DNA of 64,000 nt, taken from Triatoma infestans. Its lineage: Eukaryota; Arthropoda; Insecta; Hemiptera; Reduviidae. The notes beneath the pieces were generated by a model, which saw only the letters and a list, made by a program, of their open reading frames with translations, did no database searches and had not been told where the DNA came from. Location: positions 62,001-126,000 of the forward strand of contig JAAEAF010001127.1 in NCBI GenBank assembly GCA_011037195.1. The letters run 5' to 3'. Position 1 is the stretch's first letter; every line of letters starts with the position of its first letter. Both the position numbers and the translations under genes were made by a program. Of this stretch, positions 24,225 to 35,310 are shown piece after piece.

Positions 24225-25160
24225 AACGTGATAATTACCTCCGGTGGTAAAATGGATGGTAGATCGGGAGCTGCGGTCTATTTTGAGAGAGGAAATCACT
24301 TGGCAGTATATCTGGGTGAATGGATCTCAGTTTTCCAGACTGAGATTTATGCTATTCTTTGTTGTATGAGAGACTAGACTTTGAGAATAGAGACTAACTT
24401 AAAAGGTGTTAGTATCTGCTTGGATAGTGAAGCTGTGCTGAAGACGCTGAGTTCATGTGTCTTCACTTCAAGATTGGTGCTAGAATGTTCTAAAAGACTA
24501 GAAGAGATATCTTCTTTGAAGGATGTGCTTCTAGATTGGGTATCAGGTCATATGGAGAATTTTTGGGAATGAGGAGGTGGAGAGGTTTGCCAGGTGCCTA
24601 ATTTCATTGGTCCCGGTCTGTTAATGGCGTGTCATCTGGCACATGTCTGTCACGCTTCCAATCATTTATGGCTTCATAGCATTCATCCTTAAGGATGAGC
24701 ACAGTTGGTAGTCCAAGATGCTCATTGGAGGTCCGGACAGGGCTATTAGTGAGATTTGTCTATGTCTTTCAGGGAACTCTCCCACGCATCTGGTTGGATC
24801 CCTTACTGGTAGTTCAAGAAGACACCTCTACTAATGGAGCTCATGCCAGATCCCTTTTGTAGAGTCTGTGAGACAGAGGAGAAAACGACCATCCATCTTA
24901 TTGCTTGGGTTGTGATAATATTAGGTTCAGGATCTTTGGTCGGACCAGGATGTCTGTGAAAGAGCTTAGGCTATTTCCCTTTAAGGTTACTGTCCAATTT
25001 CCCTTGTATTCGGACTGAGGTGAAAGATGGATTAGACCCGGGTCAGGATATTTGTTCAAGACCCAGTTTGGCTTTTCTTGGGTTAGCTATATGGGCCCAA
25101 TGGGGATTTGGATGGCATAGAGTTTGGTCCCTCGACACAGACAAATAATGATAATAGCAT
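24225..25160 (+). pseudogene. LINE 3' end: RNase H domain and CCHC tail, decayed
   Basis: The RNase H domain runs from about 24240: a 'GRSGAAVYFERGNH' block, then 'FQTEIYAILCC' (catalytic Glu), 'ICLDSEAVLKTL' (catalytic Asp) and 'WVSGHMENFW' (His loop), with stops near 24374 and 24570. After a spacer the C-terminal zinc knuckle follows at about 24850-24912 ('FCRVCETEE' block), and the 3' end reads 'cacagacaaataatgataat' (25137-25156). RNase H between reverse transcriptase and the 3' end marks the I-type group of LINEs. The same 3' half occurs at 42490-42985. The reverse transcriptase part is absent here. Confidence 0.8.
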
Positions 25161-25184
25161 TCTAAGATTAATGGAAATCGTTAA

Positions 25185-25563
25185 ACCGATTCGAGAAACC
25201 CCCCCCCCCCCCAATTAATAATTCAAAAACCAATTCTGTAAAGTCACACTTCCGTTTAAGAAAATTTCTTCAAATTTGGAATTACACAACTACTTCGAAT
25301 ATCTCTTAAGATTATAAAGTAGGAGAATCGTACATTATATTAAAAGTGGTACTTTAAAGGCAACTTTCACAAAAAATATATCAAATAGAATTGATAGCCA
25401 TTAATTTTATAGATTATGAGGTTAAAAGAAAATCGCTGAAGCCGTTTATGAAAATATCGTGAAAACTAGTAAAGTTGCACTTCCGGTTGATGGATTTTTA
25501 ACCAAAACCTTCGTGTCAGATCCGGTGATACCAACTAAACCGAATACCATTTCCGTTAATTTG

Positions 25564-25606
<43 letters not shown>

Positions 25607-25640
25607 ATATAGGGGGAGAGATATGGATACAAAGGTGTGC
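25185..25640 (+). repeat. DR dispersed repeat with (CA)n
   Basis: Contains a nine- to ten-C tract (25201), 'aaagtcacacttccgttta', 'agttgcacttccggttgatgg' split over 25475-25495, and a (CA)n run at 25566-25605. The CA run lies where other DR copies carry shorter CA tracts. Confidence 0.8.
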
Positions 25641-25736
25641 AACGGTTGTCAGAATCTCATAAATTCAGTTAATAATTTCACAGTTTTGGATTCCATTGCA
25701 ATCCATTAGCTCCGTTAGCTTTCTAGCTGTAACGAT

Positions 25737-25777
25737 CCTAAAGATGCCATTGCAATATGGCCGAAACGTCGGTTTCT
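25737..25777 (+). ncRNA. Hammerhead-ribozyme-like motif, type 2 (degenerate)
   Basis: CTAAAGA stands in the position of the CTGANGA box. A GCCAT...ATGGC hairpin with a TGCAAT loop follows, then GAAA, C, GTC and 'ggtttct'. The order matches minimal type I hammerheads, but the first box has lost its G. The loop and downstream 'cgaaacgtcggtttct' are shared with the minus-strand copy near 63.87 kb. Confidence 0.4.
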
Positions 25778-26329
25778 ATAAAATGAAGATACCTGTTTTC
25801 TTCAATATTTCACTGTAAACAAATATTACCGCCCTTCAAGTGACCACATATCCGCCGCACCACATATCTATCGAAATTATTGTCTAACTCTGTATCCGAT
25901 ATGTAATATCTGGCTTTTCAACTGCCCATGTTCGTAAATTCCATCTATTCAATAACCATTATTCGTAAATACGGATTGAGTTTCATCACTCCTTAAAATA
26001 TTCGAATCATAACTTAAAAGCAAATCCATTGTTGCTAAAAAATTTCGTTTGTGCCCAAAATCTTCAGGCCGCATTTGTAGAACATTATGAGAGCGCTAAG
26101 GCGGAAGTTATATGATTTTAAAAGTTATCGAACAGTCCCTTTGTTTATATTTAAGATGCCGTCAATTTGACGAAGTGACGTCTTAGGATTTTCACTTATA
26201 CAACAATACGTCAGAATCCGTAGAATCCCGAACGAAGGTCACGGTAACAATTGTCAATCTTGTATGCGTTTTTTTTTTTAACTAGAAAAAGCTAACTCAA
26301 ATACATATAGGCATAAATCTATCACTTTT
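25778..26329. other. No gene recognised
   Basis: Mixed sequence without domain-bearing frames. Confidence 0.45.
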
Positions 26330-26472
26330 ATGTTGAAAATATTGATATTAAAGTCTAAGGAGATCTGCAATATAAAGCCTACTAATGTTTAATAAAAATT
26401 CCAAGTTTCAAAAAAATTTGCCCTTTACTACTGCTAAATTGCAAGAAGAGAAAGTGGTGTGAATGTTTCACA
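26330..26472 (-). repeat. DR end fragment
   Basis: Includes 'ttaaagtctaagg' and ends 'gaagagaaagtggtgtgaat' then 'gtttcacact' (26442-26470), the DR terminal motif. Confidence 0.6.
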
Positions 26473-26716
26473 CTAGCTAGTTAGCTACTTCTCTAGCTAG
26501 TTAGCCACTTCTCTAGCAAGTTAGCTACTTCTCTAGCTAGTTAGCTACTTCTCTAGCTAGTTAGCTACTTCTCTAGCTAGCTAGCTACTTCTCTACCTAG
26601 TAGCTACTTCTCTAGCTAGTTAGCTACTTCTCTAGCAAGTTAGCTACTTCTCTAGCTAGTTAGCTACTTCTCTAGCTAGTTAGCTACTTCTCTAGCTAGT
26701 TCGCTACTTCTCTAGA
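26473..26716. repeat. 20-bp tandem array, about 12 copies
   Basis: The unit 'agttagctacttctctagct' repeats head to tail with single-base variants (gcaag, tacct, one 18-19 bp unit). The array starts directly at the end of the DR terminal motif. There are no spacers, so this is a minisatellite and not a CRISPR array. Confidence 0.95.
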
Positions 26717-27039
26717 GTGCAGCTCTTTCATCATACAAATCGGATTGAGAGTTTCAATAAATTTCATGTTTGAATAGGATCACTCAATTAGCAGTTCACT
26801 TACACAATTAGAACGAACATTAAAGAAAATTTATGGAAAATTTAAGTTCCATTTTTATAAAGAAATAAAATTGACTTTCCTAGTTTTATATACTAGTTGA
26901 CTGACAGACTGAGTGGTACCTCAAATATATATATATATACCTTAGATAAAGTTGAAAGAGTTTTGATAAGTAAAGCAATGAAAGGCTGAGAGCGGACTTT
27001 CTATTATTCAAGTACAATACAAAGCTCAACAAGGTGAGG

Positions 27040-27044
<5 letters not shown>

Positions 27045-27074
<30 letters not shown>
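27045..27074. repeat. (GA)n microsatellite
   Basis: About 15 GA units. Confidence 0.9.
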
Positions 27075-27077
<3 letters not shown>

Positions 27078-27549
27078 TAAGTTAAAGACATTTCAAGTCC
27101 ATGGAACACTAAAGCATTTACGAGGAAAAGTCTTTTTCGTTGTTAAATTTTCTAATAAAGGGAAAACTTTCTATATAATAATTATTAATAGTATTAAAAA
27201 GTTTATTCCCTTTTTTTTGGAAGAAAATAAAATTTTAATTTATAGCCAAGTTGTCAACTTAAATATTATATAATTTGAAATATCGTTTGTCATTATAGTT
27301 AAATAGTGGATTGTATTCATGATTAATAGTAAAGTTGTATAATATCACGGTTGGATGTGCAATAAACATTTAGATCGAAATTGCAGTTGGAAAAACGAAA
27401 TTAATATTCAACAGTTTGTCACTGTAACGAGCAGTAGCTTCAGGAAGTCTAGGTCGTAATCAGGTTATGTCGGGGTCTCTATAATCTGAAAACGGCTGAA
27501 GGACAGGAGCAGAAGAAAGGGGATTTTGGTCGAATTTGTTGCATCGTTT
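27075..27549. other. No gene recognised
   Basis: AT-rich; no frame, repeat or RNA that I can support. Confidence 0.45.
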
Positions 27550-27765
27550 TTTTTGTTTGTTTCATTCTTTAAAGGTTGGCAAGAGAAAATACTGCAATTA
27601 TGTCAAATTTTCAAACTTGAGTCTCACCGGAATTATTTACATCAAGTCCATTGAGCCCCGAAAAAGTGGTTTTTATCAAATGAGGTAATATATATAAACA
27701 GGAGAATACAAATATAAAATAAATTTGGTGTGGAACAGTCACAAATGACTTTCTCTTGATCTAAT
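27550..27765 (-). repeat. DR fragments with terminal motif
   Basis: Contains 'ttgagtctcaccggaat' (27617), 'ccgaaaaagtggttttta' (27657), then 'atttggtgtggaacagtcac' and 'actttctctt' (27723-27757). Confidence 0.65.
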
Positions 27766-28127
27766 TAATACAACTTAATCGATAAATTTTCTTTAAAATT
27801 GCAACGTCACAATACGTTGGCCAATCAGCTGCTGTTATGGCGGTGGGGATTTCAATTATTTACCTGTGCGGCCTCATGTGGAGTCCTCTACGGCCGCCAC
27901 AAACTTGAACAAATTTAATTTTAAACTAAGCGTCAAACCTCCAGTACCCCTCTAAAATCAATTCTTTTAGAAATATGTTTGAAATAATAGTGACATGAAT
28001 CTAATTATGATGGATGTGGAAACATCAAGAAGGAGAGCAAGGGAATTACCGATTGGTTTACCCCAAGCCTCAAGATACAATGCAGACAACGTTGCCAGAT
28101 ATAGAAGACAATAAGTGAGACGTTGTC

Positions 28128-28432
28128 ATACCTGCTGAGGGAAAATCCTTAACCACGCACAAACACAAAGGACAATAAAATACACGGCTTGTCTATGTGT
28201 GTGTCCCTCCTATATAAGTAGTAGCAGACGAGTCAGAAGAAGAGTTATAATCAAGAGAGTTGTCATCGTATACTTGTTTTACCCACTCGCAAACGCGTCC
28301 CTATTAATTTACTATATAAATGTTATCTAGTCATTGTAAATTAAGTATATGTGTAAGTAAATATATATATATTCAGTAAAATTAATTAATTCCAATTTAA
28401 ACAACCAACACTCTGGTTAAACGACCATCACA
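28128..28432 (+). mobile_element. Possible solo LTR
   Basis: The segment begins TGTCATACC and ends CCATCACA. It holds a TATA-like 'cctatataag' (28208) followed by a 'gaagaagagttataatca' region and an AT-rich tail. LTR-like architecture is the only evidence; no second copy or clear target duplication is visible. Confidence 0.3.
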
Positions 28433-28439
28433 TAATCTA

Positions 28440-28740
28440 TTCAGCAAGCATTCAAGTTTAAGGAAATTGTAATGACCATTTTCGAGAAAATTCCAAAAAA
28501 CTTAAAAACCTCTTCTGTAAAATTGCACTTCCGGTTAACCGATTTTCTTCGAATTTGGAATTCCATCGACGCTTCTAATGTGTATTACTGACATTATACT
28601 CAAGCGTATTTTACAGGAAAGTATAACGCTGCTGTTTTCTCCCAAAAAATAAATTATCCTGGGAAAATGATGCGAAAACTTTCAATTCTTATAAATCTAA
28701 ATTAAAAATTTGCTTAAAACTTTGAATGCTTACCAAATAT
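28440..28740 (+). repeat. DR dispersed repeat
   Basis: Contains 'aagtttaaggaaattgt', 'gaccattttcgagaaaatt', 'aaattgcacttccggttaac' and 'ttttcttcgaatttggaatt' (28542-28561). Confidence 0.8.
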
Positions 28741-28918
28741 TTAGTTGCCTTGATAATTAAACAGATGGCAGGACCTGCATTATAATGATTTGTACCTTTA
28801 AAGTTGTGTGTGACGTCCCACGTTCTCGGAACGCACTAAGATAATTTTCTAAAAAAAAGTAACAAAAAGAAGTGAAATAGTTTGAAATACTAACTTTAGA
28901 GAAATCCGCTACATCAAG

Positions 28919-28922
<4 letters not shown>

Positions 28923-28950
<28 letters not shown>
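28923..28950. repeat. Poly(A) tract
   Basis: About 28 A. It could be the tail of a retrotransposed copy, but no parent was identified. Confidence 0.8.
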
Positions 28951-28999
28951 TATGCAAAAGAAATTCACATTTTCAATCAAGTGATCCAAATTTTTCTCA

Positions 29000-29460
29000 T
29001 TGACTACACAGATGGAAGATTCACTAAATATCCTGAAGTTGCACCTAACGACACCATAACTCCACAATACCAATTAAATGATATAAATCAAGTTTTAAAG
29101 TATTTGAAGTCATTTTCTGGAAAATCGTAATGAAACAAAAAAAATCCATTTGGCAAAGTGGTATTTCCGGTTGAAAGATTTCGACAGATACCCCAACATG
29201 AATGCCAAGTTTGAAATTTTTACAATTTTTTCTTTTTCAGATATTATATTCACACACACACACAAACATACACAAATACAGAGAGGGGGGAGAGAGAGAG
29301 AAAAACTACTTTCTAAAAACCATTTTTTCGGACTCAGGAGGACCTTCTTCCGGTAAAAACTTAATTTCGAAAAAATTGTCAAGATCACAACAGTTGTTCT
29401 TACAACAGTAACGGAAAGTAAAAAAAAAAAAAAAAGGATTGCTTTAAGCAAATTTCAGAG
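29000..29460 (+). repeat. DR dispersed repeat with CA/GA tract
   Basis: Contains 'ggcaaagtggtatttccgg' (29152), 'tgaatgccaagtttgaaa' (29199), CA then GA tracts (29251-29300), 'ttctaaaaaccattttttcg' (29312) and 'ttccggtaaaaacttaat' (29349). The open frames crossing the tract are spurious. Confidence 0.85.
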
Positions 29461-30699
29461 GAAGAATTATTAGTTTCGACGCGTGCCTGGAAAAAGAAAA
29501 GGAAAGTGAACAATGAATGGTTGACAAATGGAACAGTAAATGAACAAAAGAAAAGGAAATTGAATTTGAAATTTAATACTTGGACTTCAATAAATTTTAG
29601 AATAGAATCATTGTTGTGTGTGTGTGTGTGTGAGTTGTGGAGGAGAGGAATTAAAAAAAAAAAGCACCTGATTAAAAACTGTATTTTGTCCAGGAGAAAG
29701 CAAAGACTGGAGCAGTAAAATAAATAAATAAAGAGTAATGAGAGTATTAATACTGGACAAATTATCCAGTTCAGTAGTATGAAGGCTGCTGGACAAACAA
29801 AGGAATAAACAAAATGCAGGGACCAGGCAGTTCTGCTCTCCTCCCTTCGCTGTCCCTTCAGCTAACAAAATATATATATATATTACCGAAGAGATATATT
29901 TGCAGGCAAACTGGGAGAGAAATGAAAGATGGAAAGGAAAAGAGAGAATGGAAGTTGTGGTAACAAATGGAGTTGGTGATATGGGGTTATCACATACATG
30001 TGGACGGAGGCATGGCCACTGTGTGCACGAGGAATAGAAAAGAGGACCAGTCATGGGTGGGTAAAAAAATAAAAATAGAAGTGTATACCGTGAGTGAGAG
30101 ATGGCTCTGGTTGGGAAGGACCTGCAGGGAGAAAGGAAACTCAGGTAACACAGGCTCAGCACTATAGAGAAAGGAAGATTGGAATAGGAGAAGGTGTAGC
30201 GAGAGAGTAGGCTTCAGACAGAGAAAGGGTGACTGAGAGAGATGTCCGTCTCGTCGAGCCCAGGTGGAGTATGTGGCACAGGAACAACAGACAGACAGAG
30301 GTCAGCACCAGGACTGTTGGCCACTGTAACACTGGCCGGTCCCGGTATAACCTCCAGCCTCACTCACACCATTCTACTGCGTAAATAAATAAACAGTGCT
30401 ACGGGTTTTACTGCTCCGCAAAGCTAATATTTGTTTTACCTTGTGTGTAGGTATATGTGTATGTGTATAGTGCAGGTATATACAAGCGAGTATATGTCGT
30501 TTGTATGTGTGCGTGTGTGCGCGTGAGGCAACCAGCTTTAGAGTATGAGAGGCTTTTGGACAAACTGAGGATCAACGAGATGTCGAGTACACAAAAACCA
30601 ACCACCTGCAACAGAAATGTTTATAAAAACTGGGTGTACTGCCTAAAAGTTGAAAAATGACATTATTATACTGTTGTTTATAATTCATTTTGTTTCTAC
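29461..30699. other. Purine-rich region, no gene recognised
   Basis: 29620-30260 is purine-rich and GC-richer on the plus strand, giving a 184-codon minus-strand open frame of low-complexity Ser/Leu/Phe composition that begins with GTG, not ATG. I see no domain, splice structure or tRNA. A (TA)n run lies at 29870-29883. Confidence 0.5.
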
Positions 30700-30886
30700 A
30701 ACCTGTTACTCCTCTTAGTAAGGAGGAATAGTGTAATCGTGTCCTATTTCCTATATCGAGTATTCACCGGAAATTTTTCAGTTCAAAGAATTGGTTTTTA
30801 GAAAAGTGTGTGTGCATATGTGTGTACGAAGTTTACAAGTTGTAACTATTGTTACAGTTGTAAATTTAAAAAAAAAATTCTGTACA
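30700..30886 (-). repeat. DR copy, first half (interrupted by element A)
   Basis: Contains 'ctcctcttagtaaggagg' (30709), 'gagtattcaccggaaat' (30757) and 'ttggtttttagaaaagtg' (30791), and ends in GTACA. The rest of the same copy resumes at 37767, after the LTR retrotransposon. Confidence 0.75.
30882..30886. repeat. Target-site duplication of element A, left
   Basis: GTACA, identical to 37767-37771. Confidence 0.9.
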
Positions 30887-31247
30887 TGTAAGGGTGTTGT
30901 GAGGAGATGTAGGTTGTTGCTTGATGAGTGATAAATAACACCTTAAGATTTGGTTTAAGATATATAATTGATATATATGTATATGACTACATATATGTAC
31001 ATATATATATATATATATATATGTATATGTATACACTAACTGAACTGAACTGACAGACTGACGTGGCTAAGAAGATATGAACGGAGCGATGCTAAACTAA
31101 TGTGTAAATCAACAGAATTCTATCTGAATGATGTCTCATTGCCTATCTCTCATTTATATATATACTGGCCGAGCCTCTCCTCTCTTTGCGAGAGGGGCTG
31201 TTTCTCTCCGCTAGAGTGATGAGTGGTGGGGGTTCACTACCCCTACA
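30887..31247 (-). repeat. 3' LTR of element A (361 bp)
   Basis: On the plus strand it begins TGTAAGGG and ends CCCCTACA, giving short terminal inverted repeats. It is nearly identical to 37428-37766 except for an expanded AT run (30980-31033) and a handful of substitutions. Confidence 0.93.
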
Positions 31248-31262
31248 TCATCCCCCTCCTGA
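31248..31262 (-). promoter_or_regulatory. Polypurine tract of element A
   Basis: On the minus strand 'caggagggggatga' abuts the 3' LTR. This is the expected primer for plus-strand synthesis. Confidence 0.8.
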
Positions 31263-33000
31263 AATAATTTTTCGTTTGCGAAAAATTAGCGTTCGTAGCT
31301 TGGCTGAAATGATGATTATGATGCTGTTGAATTTGTAGCATATGTGGCTAGTGAAATGCGACTAGCATGCTGTTTTTATGAGAGCCAGTGCTGTCATGTC
31401 TGTCATAGAGAATTTTAAGATTTGGATCAGTCTTTGGCAGTAATTTAAATGTGTACATTGAAACAACAATATTTACATAATGTGAAAAAAAAAACTAATG
31501 ATTTAAATACATGATATTGGATCTGCATTTTTGCTTTTAGAATTATTACGAGATCCATTAATTATTTACATTTGTAATCCAGATGCCATTGAAAATTTAA
31601 AATTATTTACATTTGTGAAAATTGGCTCATGAAAATTATATACATTTATACAATTAATTATTTACCTTATTTATTAATTAATTGCCAATTGTTTCTGTTA
31701 TTGAGTTACATGCTATGTTACTTGGTAATTCCATTACTAAGTATCATTTAAGAGTAAGAATTATATTTACAAGGACTTTTGCTGAAAATGATATTATAAA
31801 TTTTTCTGTCAAGTCAATATTGATTATGTGCATCATGGATTCATTTGGATTTAGATGACAATTCAATTCATGCTGTTTGAAGGTTATTGTTTAACATATT
31901 ATGAAGAGATAAAATGAACATTGTTATACAGCATGTGTTTAGTTTTGCATGATAAGCATCTTTATCACATAATTGACAGATTGCTGGGATTGATTTCATT
32001 TTATAAATATAGATAAAAATTTATTAATAATTATTCATTTACATATATTGAACTTAAATTCAAACGTATGTTTAATTTTTACTGAATTAAGAATTGTTAA
32101 TTAATATATGTGTTAAACTTGGATACAATATTAAAATTTCAAGTGAAATTATGTATATATAGATACAATGTTTTCAAAATTCCAATAATTTTCTAATGAG
32201 ATTATTGATGAATAGATACAATATTTCAAGATTGAGTAAAAATTCTAATGATATGCTTTATATAAATACAATATTTTAAACTTGAATAAAAATCCTAATA
32301 ATATTATTGATAAATAGATACAAAATTGAATAAAAATACAATATTTCAAAATTGAATATAATTCTAATGATCTTCTTGGTGAATATAGATGAATATTATT
32401 GAGAAAAAAAAAATTTTTGTTTAAATGTATGGATAGCATACATAAGTTTATAAATTGATAAGGAAAATACATAAATTTGTATCCTGTTCATAAGATAAAA
32501 AAAATATTTTGTATATAGATACAATATTTATAAGACTTGCATAAATATAAATAGTTAATAATTAAAGAAATTAGTATCCTGGTGAAGAATACAATTAGTA
32601 TATAGATACCATGTTGAGATTATTTAAATATATATGAATAAGTATGATGATTAATTCAATAGAAAAAAAAATAGTGTCCTGGTAATAAGATAGAAGAATT
32701 AAAATTGAATGATACAAATTTTAAATATATCCACTTTTATTTATATTTGTTTCATTCAGTGCATCTATTTAAGATGCAAGGAGGAAGGAATTTGTGATGT
32801 ATTATTTAGTGTGTATGTTCGTTTTGTTTATATGTTTGTTTTGTGTTTGTAGACGAATTAAATTACTTTCTTTTTTTTTGTTGCTTCCAACAAGGGTTGG
32901 AGTTGTCATACGATGTCTTATAAATCAAGGTGCAATGATTTAATGTATTTGTTTTAGTTGATTTCTGAATCAACGGTGCAATGATTTTATTTTCTAAATC

Positions 33001-33124
33001 TGTTTTATGCATTATGTTGTACGAAGAAGTTTGTTTTATGCATTATGTTGTACGAAGAAGTTTGTTTTATGCATTATGTTGTACGAAGAAGTTTGTTTTA
33101 TGCATTATGTTGTACGAAGAAGGC
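33001..33124. repeat. 31-bp tandem repeat, four copies
   Basis: The unit 'tgttttatgcattatgttgt' plus 'acgaagaagtt' starts at 33001, 33032, 33063 and 33094. The first three copies are exact; the fourth diverges in its last bases. Because 31 is not a multiple of three, the open frame crossing it (32981-33178) reads the unit in all three frames. Confidence 0.95.
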
Positions 33125-33177
33125 CTTGATAGAAACGTTTGCTTAATTTATGTAAACTTAATATTAATTTATAAATA

Positions 33178-33369
33178 ATGGACGAAATCGATTTCTTGCG
33201 AGCAGGAATGCACAGCTGGGATACGGCCAGGATGTGGGTAAGAGCTCATAAATATTTAATTAATATTTCGAAGGTCGATGTATGTCTGCAGATTATGTCG
33301 ACAGAATTCGAAGTGCTAAAGCTAGATAGATTAAGCGAATATTTTGTTAGTGGTAAACAAGTATTATAA
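33178..33369 (+). other. Unidentified 63-codon open frame, antisense to element A
   Basis: It starts with ATG and ends TAA. Its composition is clearly richer (about 40% GC) and its amino-acid use more balanced than the AT-rich surroundings. It has no Cys/His motif, no membrane segment and no family I recognise ('MDEIDFLRAGMHSWDTARMW' at the N-terminus). A second frame downstream (33430-33612) may be unrelated. It could be a captured cellular fragment or chance. Confidence 0.3.
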
Positions 33370-34212
33370 TAGCATCACAAAATATATATATATATGTATA
33401 TGGCCATATGAAAGAAAATACATGGGGTATTGATTTTAATCACCCTTCAAGGTACATATGACAAAGAACAATTAAAAGTGAAAGTAGTAAGTATAATAAA
33501 CTGGGTTCTTTACCAGGTGCAGAAAGATATCTCCTTTTATTTGTTACTTTTATTGTTCGGTAATTCCTTGAAGATTAAAATTTGCTGGGAAAATCCTTTC
33601 CTATTGAAGTAAGGTGCTTGGAATTCCTTCTAATTTTTGTAAGGGGCTATGCATATTGTTATTTCACCCTTTTGTCGACGTTTTTATTCTATTAAACAAG
33701 AAGCAAATCAATGAAATATATCTAAGAAATAAGGGTTTTTACCTGTTTTGTCGGCGTTGAGACAATGCTGTGGAAGTTATATTCAATTTCTAAATTTTTC
33801 CAGTATTTTAATCCTGCAATAAAGTTTAGCATTGTACGGTTGCTAAATTCCCGTATTGTTTGTTTCTCTAAAATAAGAAATGTATTAGTAAAATCTCTTT
33901 ATGACTCCTTTTGTTGGTATCTAAAATAAGAAATGTTTTAGTAAATTTCAATGTTTAAATAAATAGGGTGTTTAACCTAAAATTGTTAAGAATGAGAATG
34001 TATATTATTTAAAATTAACAATAATTAAATGTATGATGATTGGGGTGTATGAATCAATGTTCAATTCACACTAACGAAATTGTTCAAATGAATAGGGTGT
34101 ATGATCTAAAATTAAATGCTGAATTTGAAACGTGCATTGAAATGTTGAAATACAATTTTCAAAATGCCTGGGTGTATTTATTGAGATATTATGTTGAATT
34201 TATTTAAAATTT

Positions 34213-35310
34213 TTAATTAAAATGTTTATCTTTGAATTTAAATTTTGAAATTTTTCCTTGGACTAGAGTATTGTCTCCTCCCAACACCAGGAAAATTTGT
34301 CTAAATTTTCCGAAAATGTTTTTAAATGTTTGCTTTCTTGGCCGTAGTTTCATTTTATGTGTATTTGTAGGTTTTTGTCGTAGATGTGCTTTTTTAATTT
34401 TGCTTAGATGCACTAATTTTCTTTCATTATTATTTAAGGTAATTAGTGCAGTCTGGTTGGAAAATATTTTGTAAATTTGGTACGGGCCATGATATTTTTT
34501 TGTGAATTTTCCCGTGGGCGTAAAATTTTTTAAATAAACGTTATCTCCTACATAAAAATTTTGTTTTGAAGCACTTTTATTATAATATTTTTCCCTTCTT
34601 TGCTTGGCTTTTTCATTATTATTTTTTGCCTGTCGACGAACTTTTTGAATTTTTTCATATAGACATTTTGTATGAATGTTAAAATTTTGAATATCTTTTG
34701 TGGATAGTTTAGTATCCAGGGAAATTGAAATTTGGTACCAAAAACTAATCATGAGGGGTAAAATTCGTTGAAACATTTTTTGTGGAATTATGTGCTGCTT
34801 TGATTAATGGCAGATATTTGTGCCAATTTTTATCAGTTTGTACATAGTGTGATAAATTGTTGGCGATGTCCCTATGTACACGTTCTAACGACCATTTGAC
34901 GCAGGATGGTATGGCGTTGTGCAAACCTTTTTTATTTTTAATAATTCACAGATCTCAAGTATAATTGTCGATGTGAAATTTGCACCCAGATCAGTGAGGA
35001 GATATTTGGGCGTACCATATCGAGTAAATATATTGTTAACTATAATTTGAGCAATCGTTTCCGCTTTTTTATTGGCCATCGGAAACATTTCCAAATAGCG
35101 GGAATACTGACAAATTATGGTTAATATATATTTGCACTCTTCCCTGTATCTGTGTTTGTTGAGTGTTCCAGTGGGCCTACAACGTCAACTGAAATGGCTT
35201 GCCAAACGTTTTTTGACTCGTTAAATGTGCCTAAGGGTGGTTTGCAAGCGTCAGTAGTCTTTCTTGTGGCGCTTGGAGGTTTGTACATACTTGCGCACAT
35301 CATTTGAAAT
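34213..35310 (-). pseudogene. Element A integrase (decayed)
   Basis: The integrase core is split over frames: 'ISVDVVGPLEHSTNTDTG' (about 35205-35150, first catalytic Asp), 'GTPKYLLTDLGANFTST' (about 35015-34965, second Asp) and 'TTPYHPASNGR' (about 34920-34885, just before the catalytic Glu). The C-terminal part lies in a 187-codon frame (34213-34776) rich in Lys, with 'KYHGPYQIYKIF', the GPY/F module of gypsy integrases, about 100 residues in. Frameshifts near 35130, 34885 and 34790 break it. The protein would insert cDNA into host DNA. Confidence 0.85.

Larger units (their letters stand above)
31263..34212 (-). other. Non-coding 3' region of element A
   Basis: About 3 kb between the integrase stop and the 3' LTR, where some gypsy elements carry env. 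No env-like frame (signal peptide, transmembrane segment) is readable on the minus strand. It is very AT-rich. 32100-32420 holds a loose repeat of about 60 bp ('gatacaatatttcaa...gaataaaaattctaatga'), and 33001-33124 a 31-bp tandem repeat. An antisense open frame lies at 33178-33369. Confidence 0.65.

Noticed and set aside
26473..26716. Possible CRISPR-like array
   Set aside because: The units are contiguous with no spacers, and the genome is eukaryotic. It is a minisatellite.
29608..30162. 184-codon minus-strand open frame
   Set aside because: It begins with GTG and is produced by a purine-rich plus strand. Low complexity, ends in a CA/GT-type run, no motif.
33001..33124. 31-bp direct repeats as CRISPR or regulatory iterons
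   Set aside because: No spacers, located inside an LTR element; a simple tandem duplication explains them.
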